Positions 52,488 to 61,656 of a DNA stretch of 64,000 nt are shown here, in pieces. The notes under the pieces were generated by a model, which saw only the letters and a list, made by a program, of their open reading frames with translations, ran no database searches and was not told the DNA's origin. A program made the translations under genes and the position numbers. Numbering within the stretch: the stretch's first letter is position 1; the number at the start of each line of letters is the position of its first letter. The stretch spans positions 1 to 64,000 of the forward strand of contig JACDOI010000002.1 in assembly GCA_017656145.1 (NCBI GenBank). Reading direction: 5' to 3'. This DNA is from Bacillota bacterium (lineage in GTDB: Bacteria; Bacillota; Limnochordia; Limnochordales; ZCTH02-B6).

Positions 52488-53825
52488 CTACACGTCCTCC
52501 TGGATAACCCGGATCCGCATGCCGTCTTGCAGGAATATGCCGGCCTGCGGTACAATTACCCGCTCGCCGGCCCGCAGGCCGGAGGTGACGGCCACAACGT
52601 TGTCCGCCTCGGCGCCCACAGTGACAGGGCGCTCGCGCGCGACGGCCTCCCCGCCGTTCGATTCCTCGACCACGAAGACGACGGGCCGTCCGCCCCGGTA
52701 GACTACCGCGCTGCGAGGCACGACGGGCGCGGGCGCCTCCCGCTCGAGCTCAACCTCAACCCGAGCCACCATGCCGGGTTTCAGCCGGTGATCGGGATTT
52801 TCCACCGCGAACCGGACGGGAAACACGCCGGCCGTATTGCCCGCCACCGGTGCGACGGCGGTCACCGTTCCCGTTACAGACCCGCCCCCCAGCGCATCCA
52901 CCCGCACCTGTACCGGCTGGCCGACCCGAACCCGGTTCACTTCCCGCTCGCTCAAGCCGGCCTCGATGAGCACCCGGTCGATGTCCACGATGACCGCCAC
53001 CGGCGTACCCGCGGAGACCATCGCGCCAACTTGCGCGGGACGGGAAGCGAGCAATCCGGAAAACGGCGCCCGGATCGTGGCGTCAGCCAGCTGCTGCTCT
53101 GCCAGGCGCACCGCGGCTTCCGCCTGCTCCACCTGGGCCCGGGCGGCCTGGATGTCTTCCTCCGTTGCCCCTCGTTCCAAAAGCGCCAGCCGCTGCAAGG
53201 CGGCCTCGTGCTGCAGGCGGGCCACCTCGTAGTCAGTGCGCGCGCCGAGCAGCGCGTCTTTTGTGACGGCACCCTCTGCGTACAACCGCTCAATCCGGGC
53301 CAACGTCTCTGCGACGCGGTCGAACGATGCCCGGGCTTGTTCCGCCGAAGCCCGGGCCTGCGCGATTTCTTCCTCGGCCGCACCCGCCAAAAGCCGGGCC
53401 AGGTTGGCCTCGGCCGCAGAGAGCTGGGCCCGGCGCTGCTCCAGGTTCAACCGCAACTCGGTATCGTCCAGCTCAACGACAGGCTGGCCGCTGTCGACAC
53501 GGGTTCCCATATCGCCGGCTACCCACCGGACGGTGCCGGATACCTTGGATACCAGCGTCACTTCCCGGTTGGGGGTGACAGTGCCCGTCACGGTCACCCG
53601 GGGGCCGATCGCCTCCTCGGCAACTGTGACTGCGCGCACAGTCACAACTTCCGGCACAGAGGAATTCGCGGCGGCAGAAGACTCCGCCGTGGGCGATGGC
53701 GCAGTCCCGCCGCTGGCTGCCGGGGTCCCGGGCGCAGCCCCCTTGCCGCCAGCCAAGAGCCAGATGCCGACCCCGGCGGCGGCGAAAATGACGATGAGCC
53801 AGGCCAACCGTGCGCGCACGGGCAT
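52488..53825 (-). CDS. RND efflux periplasmic adaptor (membrane fusion protein)
   Basis: A 445-residue adaptor from ATG 53825. One N-terminal membrane anchor, LAWLIVIFAAAGVGIWLLAG, is followed by a Ser/Ala linker. Then come a lipoyl half-motif (VTPNREVTLVSKVSGTVRWV), a long coiled-coil hairpin (about 135-245, with ERLYAEGAVTKDALLGARTD) and the second lipoyl half ATIRAPFSGLLASRPAQVGA. Beta-barrel and MP domains close the chain. It bridges the RND pump and a TolC channel. It is the first gene of the operon, with one base to the pump gene. Confidence 0.93.
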   Translation of the reverse strand: MPVRARLAWLIVIFAAAGVGIWLLAGGKGAAPGTPAASGGTAPSPTAESSAAANSSVPEVVTVRAVTVAEEAIGPRVTVTGTVTPNREVTLVSKVSGTVRWVAGDMGTRVDSGQPVVELDDTELRLNLEQRRAQLSAAEANLARLLAGAAEEEIAQARASAEQARASFDRVAETLARIERLYAEGAVTKDALLGARTDYEVARLQHEAALQRLALLERGATEEDIQAARAQVEQAEAAVRLAEQQLADATIRAPFSGLLASRPAQVGAMVSAGTPVAVIVDIDRVLIEAGLSEREVNRVRVGQPVQVRVDALGGGSVTGTVTAVAPVAGNTAGVFPVRFAVENPDHRLKPGMVARVEVELEREAPAPVVPRSAVVYRGGRPVVFVVEESNGGEAVARERPVTVGAEADNVVAVTSGLRAGERVIVPQAGIFLQDGMRIRVIQEDV

Positions 53826-54033
53826 CCCCCCAAAAAGAACAACTTGCCGCAAACCCCAGAAACACCAATAACGATACAATCACGGTGAGAAATCGTCAAG
53901 CCGGGGACTTAATGCCATCGACCGGAGCACAGTACGCCGGAGGCTGTCCCAAAAACGGCGGTCGCCGGCGGACCAGGCCCCTTCGGCCCGTCGCACCGGC
54001 GACCAATCATCCCTTGCGGGTTTTTCCAGCAGA

Positions 54034-54489
54034 CTATCCCGATGCGGCCGCTGGGGGAACCGTAGCCACCCCGGCCTGGCCTCCCTCCAAAATGCCGACC
54101 AGCGCCCGGAAGATGTCGGATTCGGTGATGATGCCGACTACCCGGTCGCCCTCCACTACCGGCACCCCGCCGATCTTGCGGTCGATCATCAGCCGGGCCG
54201 CCGCTACCAAGTCGGTTTCCGGGGTCACCGTCATCACGTTCCTCGTCATGATCTCGCCGACCTGCACCTTATCCAGCAGGTAGTTGATCTCCCACACCGA
54301 CAAGCTCGTCGCCACCGACGGCGTGGCCCGCATCAAGTCCAACTGCGTCACGATCCCTACCAGCCTGTCCCGGTCCACCACCGGCAACCGGCGGATTTTG
54401 TGCTCCTGCATGAGCCGTTGGGCTTCCCGGATGGAGGTCGTTGGCGCGATCGTGATCGCACCCTTGGTGTACACGTCCCGAACTTTCAT
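54034..54489 (-). CDS. Tandem CBS-domain protein
   Basis: A 151-residue protein. ATG 54489 has AAGGGGGTG upstream. Two CBS domains follow directly: VYTKGAITIAPTTSIREAQR with RRLPVVDRDRLVGIVTQLDL, and IMTRNVMTVTPETDLVAAAR with GGVPVVEGDRVVGIITESDI. Paired CBS domains bind adenine nucleotides and act as energy or ion sensors. A short acidic/Ala tail follows. With no fused effector domain, its partner protein is unknown. Confidence 0.92.
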   Translation of the reverse strand: MKVRDVYTKGAITIAPTTSIREAQRLMQEHKIRRLPVVDRDRLVGIVTQLDLMRATPSVATSLSVWEINYLLDKVQVGEIMTRNVMTVTPETDLVAAARLMIDRKIGGVPVVEGDRVVGIITESDIFRALVGILEGGQAGVATVPPAAASG

Positions 54490-54617
54490 CGACCGCACCC
54501 CCTTGACGGAATCTTTCTATCAATTTGTCGAGGTATCTTCATGGTACCGAATGGCAAAGGAGGCCAATAGAGACATCTTTCCCCACGCCCCGGGGTCGGA
54601 GGTCCCTATTCCGGTTT

Positions 54618-55742
54618 CTACTCCCACGGGTAGGTAACCCGCACGCCTATCCGAGCGCCGTCGCCGCCCAGCGATCGCTCAAACGCCACGCTGATGGCCG
54701 GCAACGGGACAAGCTCAGCCCGTCCCACCAACACCTCTCCCGAAACCCACTCAAGGCTCAGGGCCAGCGCGTAAGCGGGAGCGTAGTCCAACCCCAGTTT
54801 CACCCCGTCAGCGCCTATCCCCGCCCGCACCGACAGCTGATCGCCGGCGGGAAAGCCCAGCTCGTACCCGGTGACCCCGGTCCGCGCCCCCCGCCACCAG
54901 AGCCTATGGACCACGGTACCGCCGGTGTAAGTGGCGATGAACTCCAGTTCGGGACGGCCGCTCCCCATCCAGTACGCGGCGCTGAGCCCAAATCGCGGCG
55001 AACAAGGGTTGCTGAGCACCGGGCGGATAGGAGCGGGACCCCTGGGAACCCGGTTCATGACGGTACCCCGGTGCGCGGCCCAAACCGCCTCGGCGATCTG
55101 CTGATGCCCGCGGCTTGTCGGATGCACGTCGCCCGCGTGAATCCACGTCAGCTCCGCCTCGCGGCCCGCGAAGGCTTCCCCGACGGGGACGGCGGTCACG
55201 CCGAACCGGTGGGCCACATCGCGGATGGTCTTGTTCAGAACGTCCACCCAGCGCCGCTGATCGGCATCTCCCGCCGTGCAAGCGGCCCATGGGTCGTAGT
55301 ACTCGAGGACGTAGATGTCGGCGTCCGTGCCCGATGTGAGGCGAGCCAACATGGCCGCAAGATGAACCTTCAGGCGGGCAATGGCCTCAGCCCGCGCCGC
55401 GGGTCCGGATCCCGCCCGCCGCACGTCGTTGGCGCCGACGTGAATCGTCACCACCGAGGGCAGCGCCTGAACGGCCCGTTCCAACGCGCCCGACGCCAGC
55501 GCGTCCCCGCTTTTGGCCCACGCCTGCCCCAGATTGATCAACCGGACGTCCGGGTCGACGGTCTTGAGCATCGTGTGAAACCGGTACGCGTACCCCCGCA
55601 AAAGATGAGCGCCCACGCCGCGCGCGAGGGAATCGCCCAAGGCCACGTATACGCTGTGCGCGCAGGCGGGCACGACAAGGCCGGCCCAGGCCGCCAAAAC
55701 GCTCAAGGGCAACGCCCACGCCTTGACCCCGAGCCTCCGCAT
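54618..55742 (-). CDS. Secreted SGNH/GDSL hydrolase with beta-rich C-terminal domain
   Basis: A 374-residue protein with a Sec signal (LPLSVLAAWAGLVVPACAHS). The SGNH hydrolase part (about 30-225) keeps block I VALGDSLARGVGA, block II INLGQAW, block III HVGANDVR and the catalytic pair in GDVHPTSRGHQQIAE. The final 125 residues are a separate domain of alternating strands, such as LSVRAGIGADGVKLGLDYAP and ALALSLEWVSGEVLVGRAEL, ending in VRVTYPWE. This layout recalls autotransporter esterases but the tail is far shorter than a full barrel. The substrate is unknown. Confidence 0.85.
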   Translation of the reverse strand: MRRLGVKAWALPLSVLAAWAGLVVPACAHSVYVALGDSLARGVGAHLLRGYAYRFHTMLKTVDPDVRLINLGQAWAKSGDALASGALERAVQALPSVVTIHVGANDVRRAGSGPAARAEAIARLKVHLAAMLARLTSGTDADIYVLEYYDPWAACTAGDADQRRWVDVLNKTIRDVAHRFGVTAVPVGEAFAGREAELTWIHAGDVHPTSRGHQQIAEAVWAAHRGTVMNRVPRGPAPIRPVLSNPCSPRFGLSAAYWMGSGRPELEFIATYTGGTVVHRLWWRGARTGVTGYELGFPAGDQLSVRAGIGADGVKLGLDYAPAYALALSLEWVSGEVLVGRAELVPLPAISVAFERSLGGDGARIGVRVTYPWE

Positions 55743-55839
55743 CCCGCGAGCACCCTCCCAGCCCCGTTCACAGTTCTCCGCAGACGGGCGGCCCGTCCCC
55801 GGCCTCTATCGGAACTGTATGTCCCGGGTCTGGGACGTA

Positions 55840-57243
55840 TTACCGGTTCAAGGCGCGCCCAACGCCCGCCACGGCCCGCTCCCAAGCGTCAAGTCGGTCC
55901 GCGCGAACAACGAAGGTGTGGTCGCTGACCGCGGCCAGACCTGGATGGTAGCCGTCGATGAACACCGCCGCCATGCGAAACCCAGCTTCCGCCTTGGCGG
56001 TCCGGAATCGGTCCAGGAACTCTTGAGGCAACGGGGCGTCGCCGTCGGTGACGAATACGAGGTGGCTCTGATGTTTGACTCCGTTGGACTGAAGGTAATC
56101 AAGCGCGCGAGCCAGAGGCGTCTGAAAATGGGTGCCGCCGTCGAAATCGCAACGCGCCATGGCCAACGCGATCTCGGGCTGGTACGCGCCCGCCGGGACG
56201 TCAAACTCGGCCAGCTCCTGCTCCCCGGAGAAGCATAACCCCAAAAACCGCCGGCCGTCCCGGCGGGCCACATCAAGCAATGCCAGGCCGATCCCCTTCG
56301 CCCACAGAAAGCGGGTTCTGCCCAGCGCGGCCCGGGCGTTCATGCTGCGGGAGACGTCCATGCAACATACGACGGGGCCTGCGGGTAGGCGGGTTTGCCC
56401 CTCGAAACGTTCCTGCAAAATGCGCCGGTGCTCGTACGCTTCCCGGAACAGGTCCTCCAGGTCGGGATCGGAGAGCTTGACCGCTTCTTCCGGAAGAGCC
56501 CGGTCCAAATCGCCCCCTAGCGTGAAGCCGGCGAGTCGAGAGCTTCCCTGTCCCGGCCGGCGGCGCCGCGGCGGGCGCGATGCCGCCCGCAACAGGCTCC
56601 CGAAGCGCAAAAACGCGTCCGTCAGCTCCTCAAAGCCCGGCACCTGCTGCACGGAGCGCAACAGGTTCCAGATGTCGTCGACGGCGTGGACGGTGCGCAC
56701 CCCGGGCCGGATTCCCCATGCGGCCCGAAGCCGCCCGCCAGCCTCCACCGCTTCAACGGCCCGCTCCATCGCCCGCAGCACCCCGTACCCGCCTTCTGAA
56801 TCCATCTCGGCGGCCAACGCCACCGGCGCCCGCCCGGGGCGGGCAAGCCTCAGCCACGCCAACTGGCCCGCCGGTCCAGTTCTGCTCCAGGCCGCCAGCA
56901 GACTGCGCCGAACCGCGGGCGAGCGCCGGTCCGGACTGCAGAGGGCTTGCGCCAGGTGCAGAGCGGCCATCGCGGCCGTGACCGGATCGCCTGCGGTCCG
57001 TTCCCGCAATCGCCGGTATTCCGCGGTCGGCAGCATCGCGGCCAAGATCGCGAAATTCCACGCAAACGCGGGCAACGTCTCGGGGTTCAGTTCGACGGCC
57101 GGCGCGTATAGGGCGAGAAACAGATCTTCCAACAGCAAGGCGGCCTGCGGAGCCCACCGTCCCAGCTCGTCTTCTTCGGCCGCCCACATCGCCGAGCCGG
57201 ACCGGAGGGCTTCGTACACTGCCCGGGAATCGGGATCCGCCAA
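55840..57243 (-). CDS. VWA-domain protein (CoxE/ViaA-like)
   Basis: About 467 residues from TTG 57243 (an upstream continuation stays open but has no start codon). The N-terminal half is helical and Ala/Arg-rich. The C-terminal VWA domain (about 285-465) has the MIDAS motif CMDVSRSMNARAAL, the Thr loop CDFDGGTHFQTPLARAL and the Asp in HLVFVTDGDAPLP. MoxR/VWA pairs act as chaperone-like complexes that assemble metal enzymes or membrane complexes. It follows the MoxR-type gene by 149 bases on the same strand. Confidence 0.85.
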   Translation of the reverse strand: MADPDSRAVYEALRSGSAMWAAEEDELGRWAPQAALLLEDLFLALYAPAVELNPETLPAFAWNFAILAAMLPTAEYRRLRERTAGDPVTAAMAALHLAQALCSPDRRSPAVRRSLLAAWSRTGPAGQLAWLRLARPGRAPVALAAEMDSEGGYGVLRAMERAVEAVEAGGRLRAAWGIRPGVRTVHAVDDIWNLLRSVQQVPGFEELTDAFLRFGSLLRAASRPPRRRRPGQGSSRLAGFTLGGDLDRALPEEAVKLSDPDLEDLFREAYEHRRILQERFEGQTRLPAGPVVCCMDVSRSMNARAALGRTRFLWAKGIGLALLDVARRDGRRFLGLCFSGEQELAEFDVPAGAYQPEIALAMARCDFDGGTHFQTPLARALDYLQSNGVKHQSHLVFVTDGDAPLPQEFLDRFRTAKAEAGFRMAAVFIDGYHPGLAAVSDHTFVVRADRLDAWERAVAGVGRALNR

Positions 57244-57392
57244 CAGGGGCCGCCCCCGCTCCGGACGGGGCCCAGCCCAGGGCCGGCTGCGGCGCCGCCA
57301 CCGCGGGACCCACTTCGTAACGAAAACGGCCAGCCCGCCTCGCCCCCTTTGTCCATCCCGCCGCGGGTCTTAAGGCAGGCCCCGCCCGCGCC

Positions 57393-58631
57393 CTATAAGC
57401 CCGCGGCCTCGTCCAGCTCCCGCAGGCGGTCGTACGCCCGCTGCAAGTACTGCTCGACAGCCATCTGGTCCGTTTCGGTCACACTTTGCCGGGACAGTTC
57501 CTTTAACTCGCGGATGCGCTCTTCCACCCGCTGCCGGGCTCCAAGGGCCAGCTTGCTGACGTCCGCGGGGCTTTGGGCGGAGCGCCGCCGCTCCTCGAAC
57601 TCCCCGCAGATTTCCAGGATGCGGCTAAACTTGACCGCCGCCCGCTCCTTGACGGCCCGCAGGTAATCTTCCAAAAGCCGTTCCAGCACCGGAATGTCCT
57701 CGGGCTGATCCCACAACATGTGCCGGAGGATGCCGAAATCCCGTTCGCTCACATCATTCCGCCCCGAGAGGAGCGCGGACGTCTGCAGGGCGCGCCGGAT
57801 TTGTTTCCACCGGCGGGGACTGCAGTACAAAGCTTCCGCTTGCATCGCCCTGCGCAAGCGCGCGAGTTCCTCGTACACGGAGACGGGCACCCGCACCTGG
57901 GCGCTCAGCGAAGCCAGGTGGTCCAACTCCTCGATGGTGACCGTCGCCCTCGCGTCCGGCGCGTACGTGCGGAAGTCGATGTCCGGCGTCCAAAGCATCC
58001 GCATGAAGCTGGCGTCGCTTTGCAGGTCGTCGACGACAAACCGGAACAGCCAGCGATCGTGAAACCCGGTTAGGCCCTTCTCCCGCCGCTCCTCGGGCCC
58101 GGGGATGGCATTGGTCGTGCCCATCAACGTCCTGAGCGGAATGGGATGGAACCGGCCCTGCTCCGCGTAAACCCCTTCGTACATCGGGGCCAGCAACGCT
58201 TTGAGCACCGCCTCGTTGCCGTTGTAGATCTCGTCCACGACGGCCACGTGGGCCTCCTGGAGCATGTGGGTGCTCACCCGCCGGCGCTCGCCGTGTTTGT
58301 ACGCGAGGATGTCGACGGGACCGAAGATGTCCTCGATGGTCGAAAACGGCGTCAGCTGGGTGTAGAAAAAGCGGCTACCCCGCAAGTGAGCTGCCGCGAG
58401 CCGCACTTGGGTCGTCTTGGCGATGCCCGGCGGGCCGGCCAGCAACAGATGGCTGCGGTTGATCAGGCAGATCGTAATGGCGCGGGTGACGTCCTCCCGC
58501 TCGAGGATGAGCCGGTTTTGAACCGCCTCCATGTTGCGCACGCGCTCGAGCACGTCCGACGTGTCCGGCGGTCCCGAACCCCGCGACCCAGTCGCTTGTT
58601 CCAGCTCATGCATCTCCTGCGTCGGCCCCAT
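57393..58631 (-). CDS. MoxR-family AAA+ ATPase (RavA-like)
   Basis: A 412-residue ATPase. ATG 58631 has GGAAGGAAG upstream. The AAA+ module (about 40-260) has Walker A LLAGPPGIAKTTQVRLAA, an inserted helix FSTIEDIFGPVDI, Walker B AHVAVVDEIYNGNEAVLKAL and sensor 1 RTLMGTTNAIPGP. The C-terminal lid is followed by a long helical region with RRLRELDEAAGL-type coiled-coil. It lacks the RavA-specific LARA domain. With the VWA gene downstream it forms a MoxR-VWA pair; the client is unknown. The Mo-hydroxylase at 3-8 kb is a possible but untested client. Confidence 0.88.
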   Translation of the reverse strand: MGPTQEMHELEQATGSRGSGPPDTSDVLERVRNMEAVQNRLILEREDVTRAITICLINRSHLLLAGPPGIAKTTQVRLAAAHLRGSRFFYTQLTPFSTIEDIFGPVDILAYKHGERRRVSTHMLQEAHVAVVDEIYNGNEAVLKALLAPMYEGVYAEQGRFHPIPLRTLMGTTNAIPGPEERREKGLTGFHDRWLFRFVVDDLQSDASFMRMLWTPDIDFRTYAPDARATVTIEELDHLASLSAQVRVPVSVYEELARLRRAMQAEALYCSPRRWKQIRRALQTSALLSGRNDVSERDFGILRHMLWDQPEDIPVLERLLEDYLRAVKERAAVKFSRILEICGEFEERRRSAQSPADVSKLALGARQRVEERIRELKELSRQSVTETDQMAVEQYLQRAYDRLRELDEAAGL

Positions 58632-58830
58632 GGCCCGCTTCCTTCCCGCGCCCGGCGGACTGTCGCCCGCCCCTTGCCGGACGGTGCACGGTCGCCGGCG
58701 ACCGGCCGAATCAATTTTATAATAGTACCAACCATTGCCCCGCGATTCCTGCTCGCGGGCGCCGGGCCCCGGGCCGAAACCGCGCCTCGAGCGGGAGGAC
58801 GCCGGCGGGAAAGGGAGAATCTCAACGGCC

Positions 58831-59517
58831 ATGGTCGAGCCACAACGCATCACCGCTCGCATTCGATGGCGCGGTCATCCCTACACGATCACGGGCCGTC
58901 TGGTCCCGTCTTTTCTTGTGGAAAACGGCCGGGTGGTCGTCTTGCTGGATCAGGTCGATCCCGTGCCGCCGGGGATGGACGGATCCCGCCTCTGGGTGGC
59001 CGCAGCTGACGTCGCAAAGCCGCACGAGTTGGACCTCAGGTCCCGGATCTGGGAGCTCCCCGGCGGGCCGGAGAAGGATCGCGCGGCCCGCACCGTGGCC
59101 GTGGCGCTGTCCGAACGGGTGCGGGGCCACGGCATCGAGATCCGGTTGGGCCGGGACCGGCCGTCCGGTGTGGAGCTGGTGTTCGCCATGGACGTGCCGC
59201 TGGACGGTGCCGTCGACTACTTGTGGGGCTTTCAGGCCGCTTGCCGCTACTGTACGTTCCGAGAGCTGCGCTGGCGACCGCCCGCGGTCCATCTGGCTTC
59301 CGCTCAGTTGGACGCACCTCGCCGGGCTCGGGCCGCCCACTCGGCCGCGCAGCTGCCTCTTTGGCTCACAAGCCGCCAGTTTTGGTCCGCCTTCCGCTGG
59401 GAATCGGGACGGCTCGTCCATATCGTCCAGTTTTCCTTGGACGAGCGCCTTCGCCGCACCGTGCAAGCCCGGTTTCACCTGGAAACGGCTCCGGGAACCT
59501 ACGCAACGAACAAGTAA
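58831..59517 (+). CDS. Unrecognised protein (228 residues)
   Basis: ATG 58831 opens a frame with coherent, non-repetitive composition: RITARIRWRGHPYTITGRLV, GRVVVLLDQVDPVPPGMDGS, VELVFAMDVPLDGAVDYLWG and LVHIVQFSLDERLRRTVQAR. No signal, membrane helix or catalytic motif is seen. The ribosome site GGGAGAATC is about 12 bases away, so the start is uncertain. It is divergent from the MoxR-type gene and overlaps the converging glycosyltransferase gene by 19 bases. I cannot place it in a family. Confidence 0.6.
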   Translation: MVEPQRITARIRWRGHPYTITGRLVPSFLVENGRVVVLLDQVDPVPPGMDGSRLWVAAADVAKPHELDLRSRIWELPGGPEKDRAARTVAVALSERVRGHGIEIRLGRDRPSGVELVFAMDVPLDGAVDYLWGFQAACRYCTFRELRWRPPAVHLASAQLDAPRRARAAHSAAQLPLWLTSRQFWSAFRWESGRLVHIVQFSLDERLRRTVQARFHLETAPGTYATNK

Positions 59518-60503
59518 TCAGCCCCCTCGCGCCGTCCCCAGGCGGCCATGCGGGCCCGGATATCTTGCCGGGCGCCCGGAGCGCCCACGGCGGCGATGAC
59601 GAATGCATCCGCATCCTTAACCGATTCCACCGGCAGCACCGGACGTTCGAAAACGGTGCGGCCGATTTTGCCGGGCGAGATGTCGCAAAACGCGGCGATT
59701 TCCACTCCCTCTCGGAGCAACGCCTTGCCCAGCCGCCGACCGGTCATGCCGGCCCCCCATACGACGACCGGTCCTGCCCGCACCCGGGCGTCCCGGGCCA
59801 AGAAGTGGGCCTTGCAGTGGATGAACGCCCGTCGAGCGCAGCGCGGGTCGGCGAACGACAGCCGGTTGGGCCGCATGCGCCAGCCCAAAAGGACCCGCGG
59901 CACCTTTCCCAGCCGGTATCCGGCCTGATGGTACCGCAGCCATAAATCGTAGTCTTCCGCCCACGGCAGCGCCCGGTAGCCGCCAAGCTCAAGCGCCTCG
60001 TCCCTCCGGTACATGGCCGATGGGTGAACGATGGGGCTTTCAATAAAGATTTCGCGGCCGATGCGGTCCGGATCCGTCAAGCAGTTGTTCCACGCCTCGT
60101 AATTGCGGAATGCCGGGCTGACGGCCCGATCCGGAAACGATCGCACCTGGGTTCCCACCACCCCAAGGCTCCGATCGCCCTCAAGAAGCGCCGCCTGGAG
60201 GCGCAGCCGATCAGGGTGTGCAACGTCGTCGGCGTCCATACGGGCGATGAGCGGATAGCGGGCGGCCGCAAGCCCCGCGTTGAGGGCCGCGACGATCCCG
60301 TTGTGAGGGCACAACACCACCCGCACCCGGGGATCCGCCGCCGCGGCGCGCGCGAGCCACTCCCGGCTGCCGTCTGTGGAGCCGTCGTCCACGCAAACGA
60401 TTTCAAGCTCCACTCCCCGCTGGCGCCTTAGGCTCTCAACGGCCCGGGCCAAATACGGGAGGCCGTTGTACACCGGCATGACCGCGCTCACCTTCGGCCT
60501 CAT
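59499..60503 (-). CDS. Family 2 glycosyltransferase fused to a nucleotide-binding-like domain
   Basis: A 334-residue protein, ATG 60503 behind GGGGAGGCGG. The GT-A part (1-235) has VMPVYNGLPYLARAVESLRR, VCVDDGSTDGSREWLA, the metal-binding IARMDADDVAHPDRLRL and the acceptor-side PWAEDYDLWLRYHQAG. After residue 245 comes a Rossmann-like stretch, VVVWGAGMTGRRLGKALLRE, with IAAFCDISPGKIG and ADAFVIAAVGAPGARQDI, as in PglD/EpsD-type N-terminal domains. The fusion is unusual. The product is probably a surface glycan; the donor is unknown. Confidence 0.87.
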   Translation of the reverse strand: MRPKVSAVMPVYNGLPYLARAVESLRRQRGVELEIVCVDDGSTDGSREWLARAAAADPRVRVVLCPHNGIVAALNAGLAAARYPLIARMDADDVAHPDRLRLQAALLEGDRSLGVVGTQVRSFPDRAVSPAFRNYEAWNNCLTDPDRIGREIFIESPIVHPSAMYRRDEALELGGYRALPWAEDYDLWLRYHQAGYRLGKVPRVLLGWRMRPNRLSFADPRCARRAFIHCKAHFLARDARVRAGPVVVWGAGMTGRRLGKALLREGVEIAAFCDISPGKIGRTVFERPVLPVESVKDADAFVIAAVGAPGARQDIRARMAAWGRREGADYLFVA

Positions 60504-60672
60504 TGGACCCGCCTCCCCGGTATGGACGCGCCGGCAAGCGTGAACGCGCCGGTTAGAACTATCCACCGGCGCCGGATTCAGTGTAGGATAGAATGGACTA
60601 GCGGACAACTCTGGCCCCCGGGCTACAGTATCGCCAACTACCAGAAGGGCGCACGACAGGCATGGCGGAGAC

Positions 60673-61656
60673 TTAGTCCTGCCGGTTCTCGTAAACCTCG
60701 GGATTGACCACGTGAAGGGGCCGGCGTCCGGCCAAAACGTCCATCACGGCTGTTACTGCCCCGTGGGCCATACGGGCGACGGCTTCCCGGGTTCGGGCGC
60801 CGAGGTGAGGCGTATGGATGACCTTCGGATGTCCGACAAGGGGATGCTGCAGTCCGGGAGGTTCGTGCTCAAAAACATCCAAGGCTGCTCCACCTATCCT
60901 TCCATCGTCCAAGGCCTGTACAAGAGCCACTTCATCGATAATGCCTCCTCGCGCCGTGTTAATCAACAGGGCGCCGGGTTTCAGGCGCGCGAGTTGTTTG
61001 GCACCGATCAAATGGCGCGTTGATTCGGTAAGCGGAACATGCAGGCTGATAACATCCGCTTGGGGCAAAAGGTCCTCCATGGGCGCGAAACGAAGGCCAA
61101 GCTCCTCTTCCGTCTCACGACGGCGCACCCAGTCATAGTACACTACGTTCATCCCCACGGCTCGGGCCAACCTGGCGACCTCAATACCGATTCGCCCAGC
61201 CCCAACCAACCCCAACACTTTCCCCCGCAGTTCCATGCCCAATGGACGTTCCCAACCCCCGCGCCGGACTCCATCATGGGCCATTGGGATGTGGCGGGCT
61301 AAAGCGAACATCAAAGCCAGCGTAAGTTCGGCGACTGCGATACGGTTGGCCCCGGGTGTGTTCGTCACTACGATGCCTCGTTGGCTTGCGGCCACGAGAT
61401 CGACGTTATCTGTACCCGTCCCATAACGGGCGATAACTCGCAACGACGGGCCCGCGCGGTCCATTACCTCACGCGTAACAGGCTCGGTACCTACGATCAG
61501 GCCTGCCGCTCCTGTCACCATCTCCGCCAGCTCCGATTCGGTGAGGGGGTGCCTTCGCTCGTTAAGACAAACGTCGTAGCCTGCTGATACCAGAGGGCTG
61601 AGGTGCTGTGGCGCCTTGCATAGGCTCGTCGGGGTAACGATGATCCGGACAGTCAT
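60673..61656 (-). CDS. D-2-hydroxyacid dehydrogenase (SerA-like)
   Basis: A 327-residue NAD-dependent dehydrogenase of the phosphoglycerate dehydrogenase type. It has LRVIARYGTGTDNVDL, the Rossmann loop GLVGAGRIGIEVARLARAVG, the catalytic Arg in LLINTARGGIIDE and the catalytic His in VIHTPHLGARTREAV. Arg and Glu of the D-isomer family are complete. It is the last gene of the leftward sugar operon, starting by ATGA overlap with the kinase gene, so it may oxidise a sugar-acid intermediate rather than make serine. Codon use is less GC-biased than in the central window. Confidence 0.9.
   Translation of the reverse strand: MTVRIIVTPTSLCKAPQHLSPLVSAGYDVCLNERRHPLTESELAEMVTGAAGLIVGTEPVTREVMDRAGPSLRVIARYGTGTDNVDLVAASQRGIVVTNTPGANRIAVAELTLALMFALARHIPMAHDGVRRGGWERPLGMELRGKVLGLVGAGRIGIEVARLARAVGMNVVYYDWVRRRETEEELGLRFAPMEDLLPQADVISLHVPLTESTRHLIGAKQLARLKPGALLINTARGGIIDEVALVQALDDGRIGGAALDVFEHEPPGLQHPLVGHPKVIHTPHLGARTREAVARMAHGAVTAVMDVLAGRRPLHVVNPEVYENRQD

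Noticed and set aside
60522-60707. 61-residue open frame on the + strand in the gap before the sugar operon
   Set aside because: No ribosome site, basic composition and overlap with the end of the dehydrogenase gene; likely chance.
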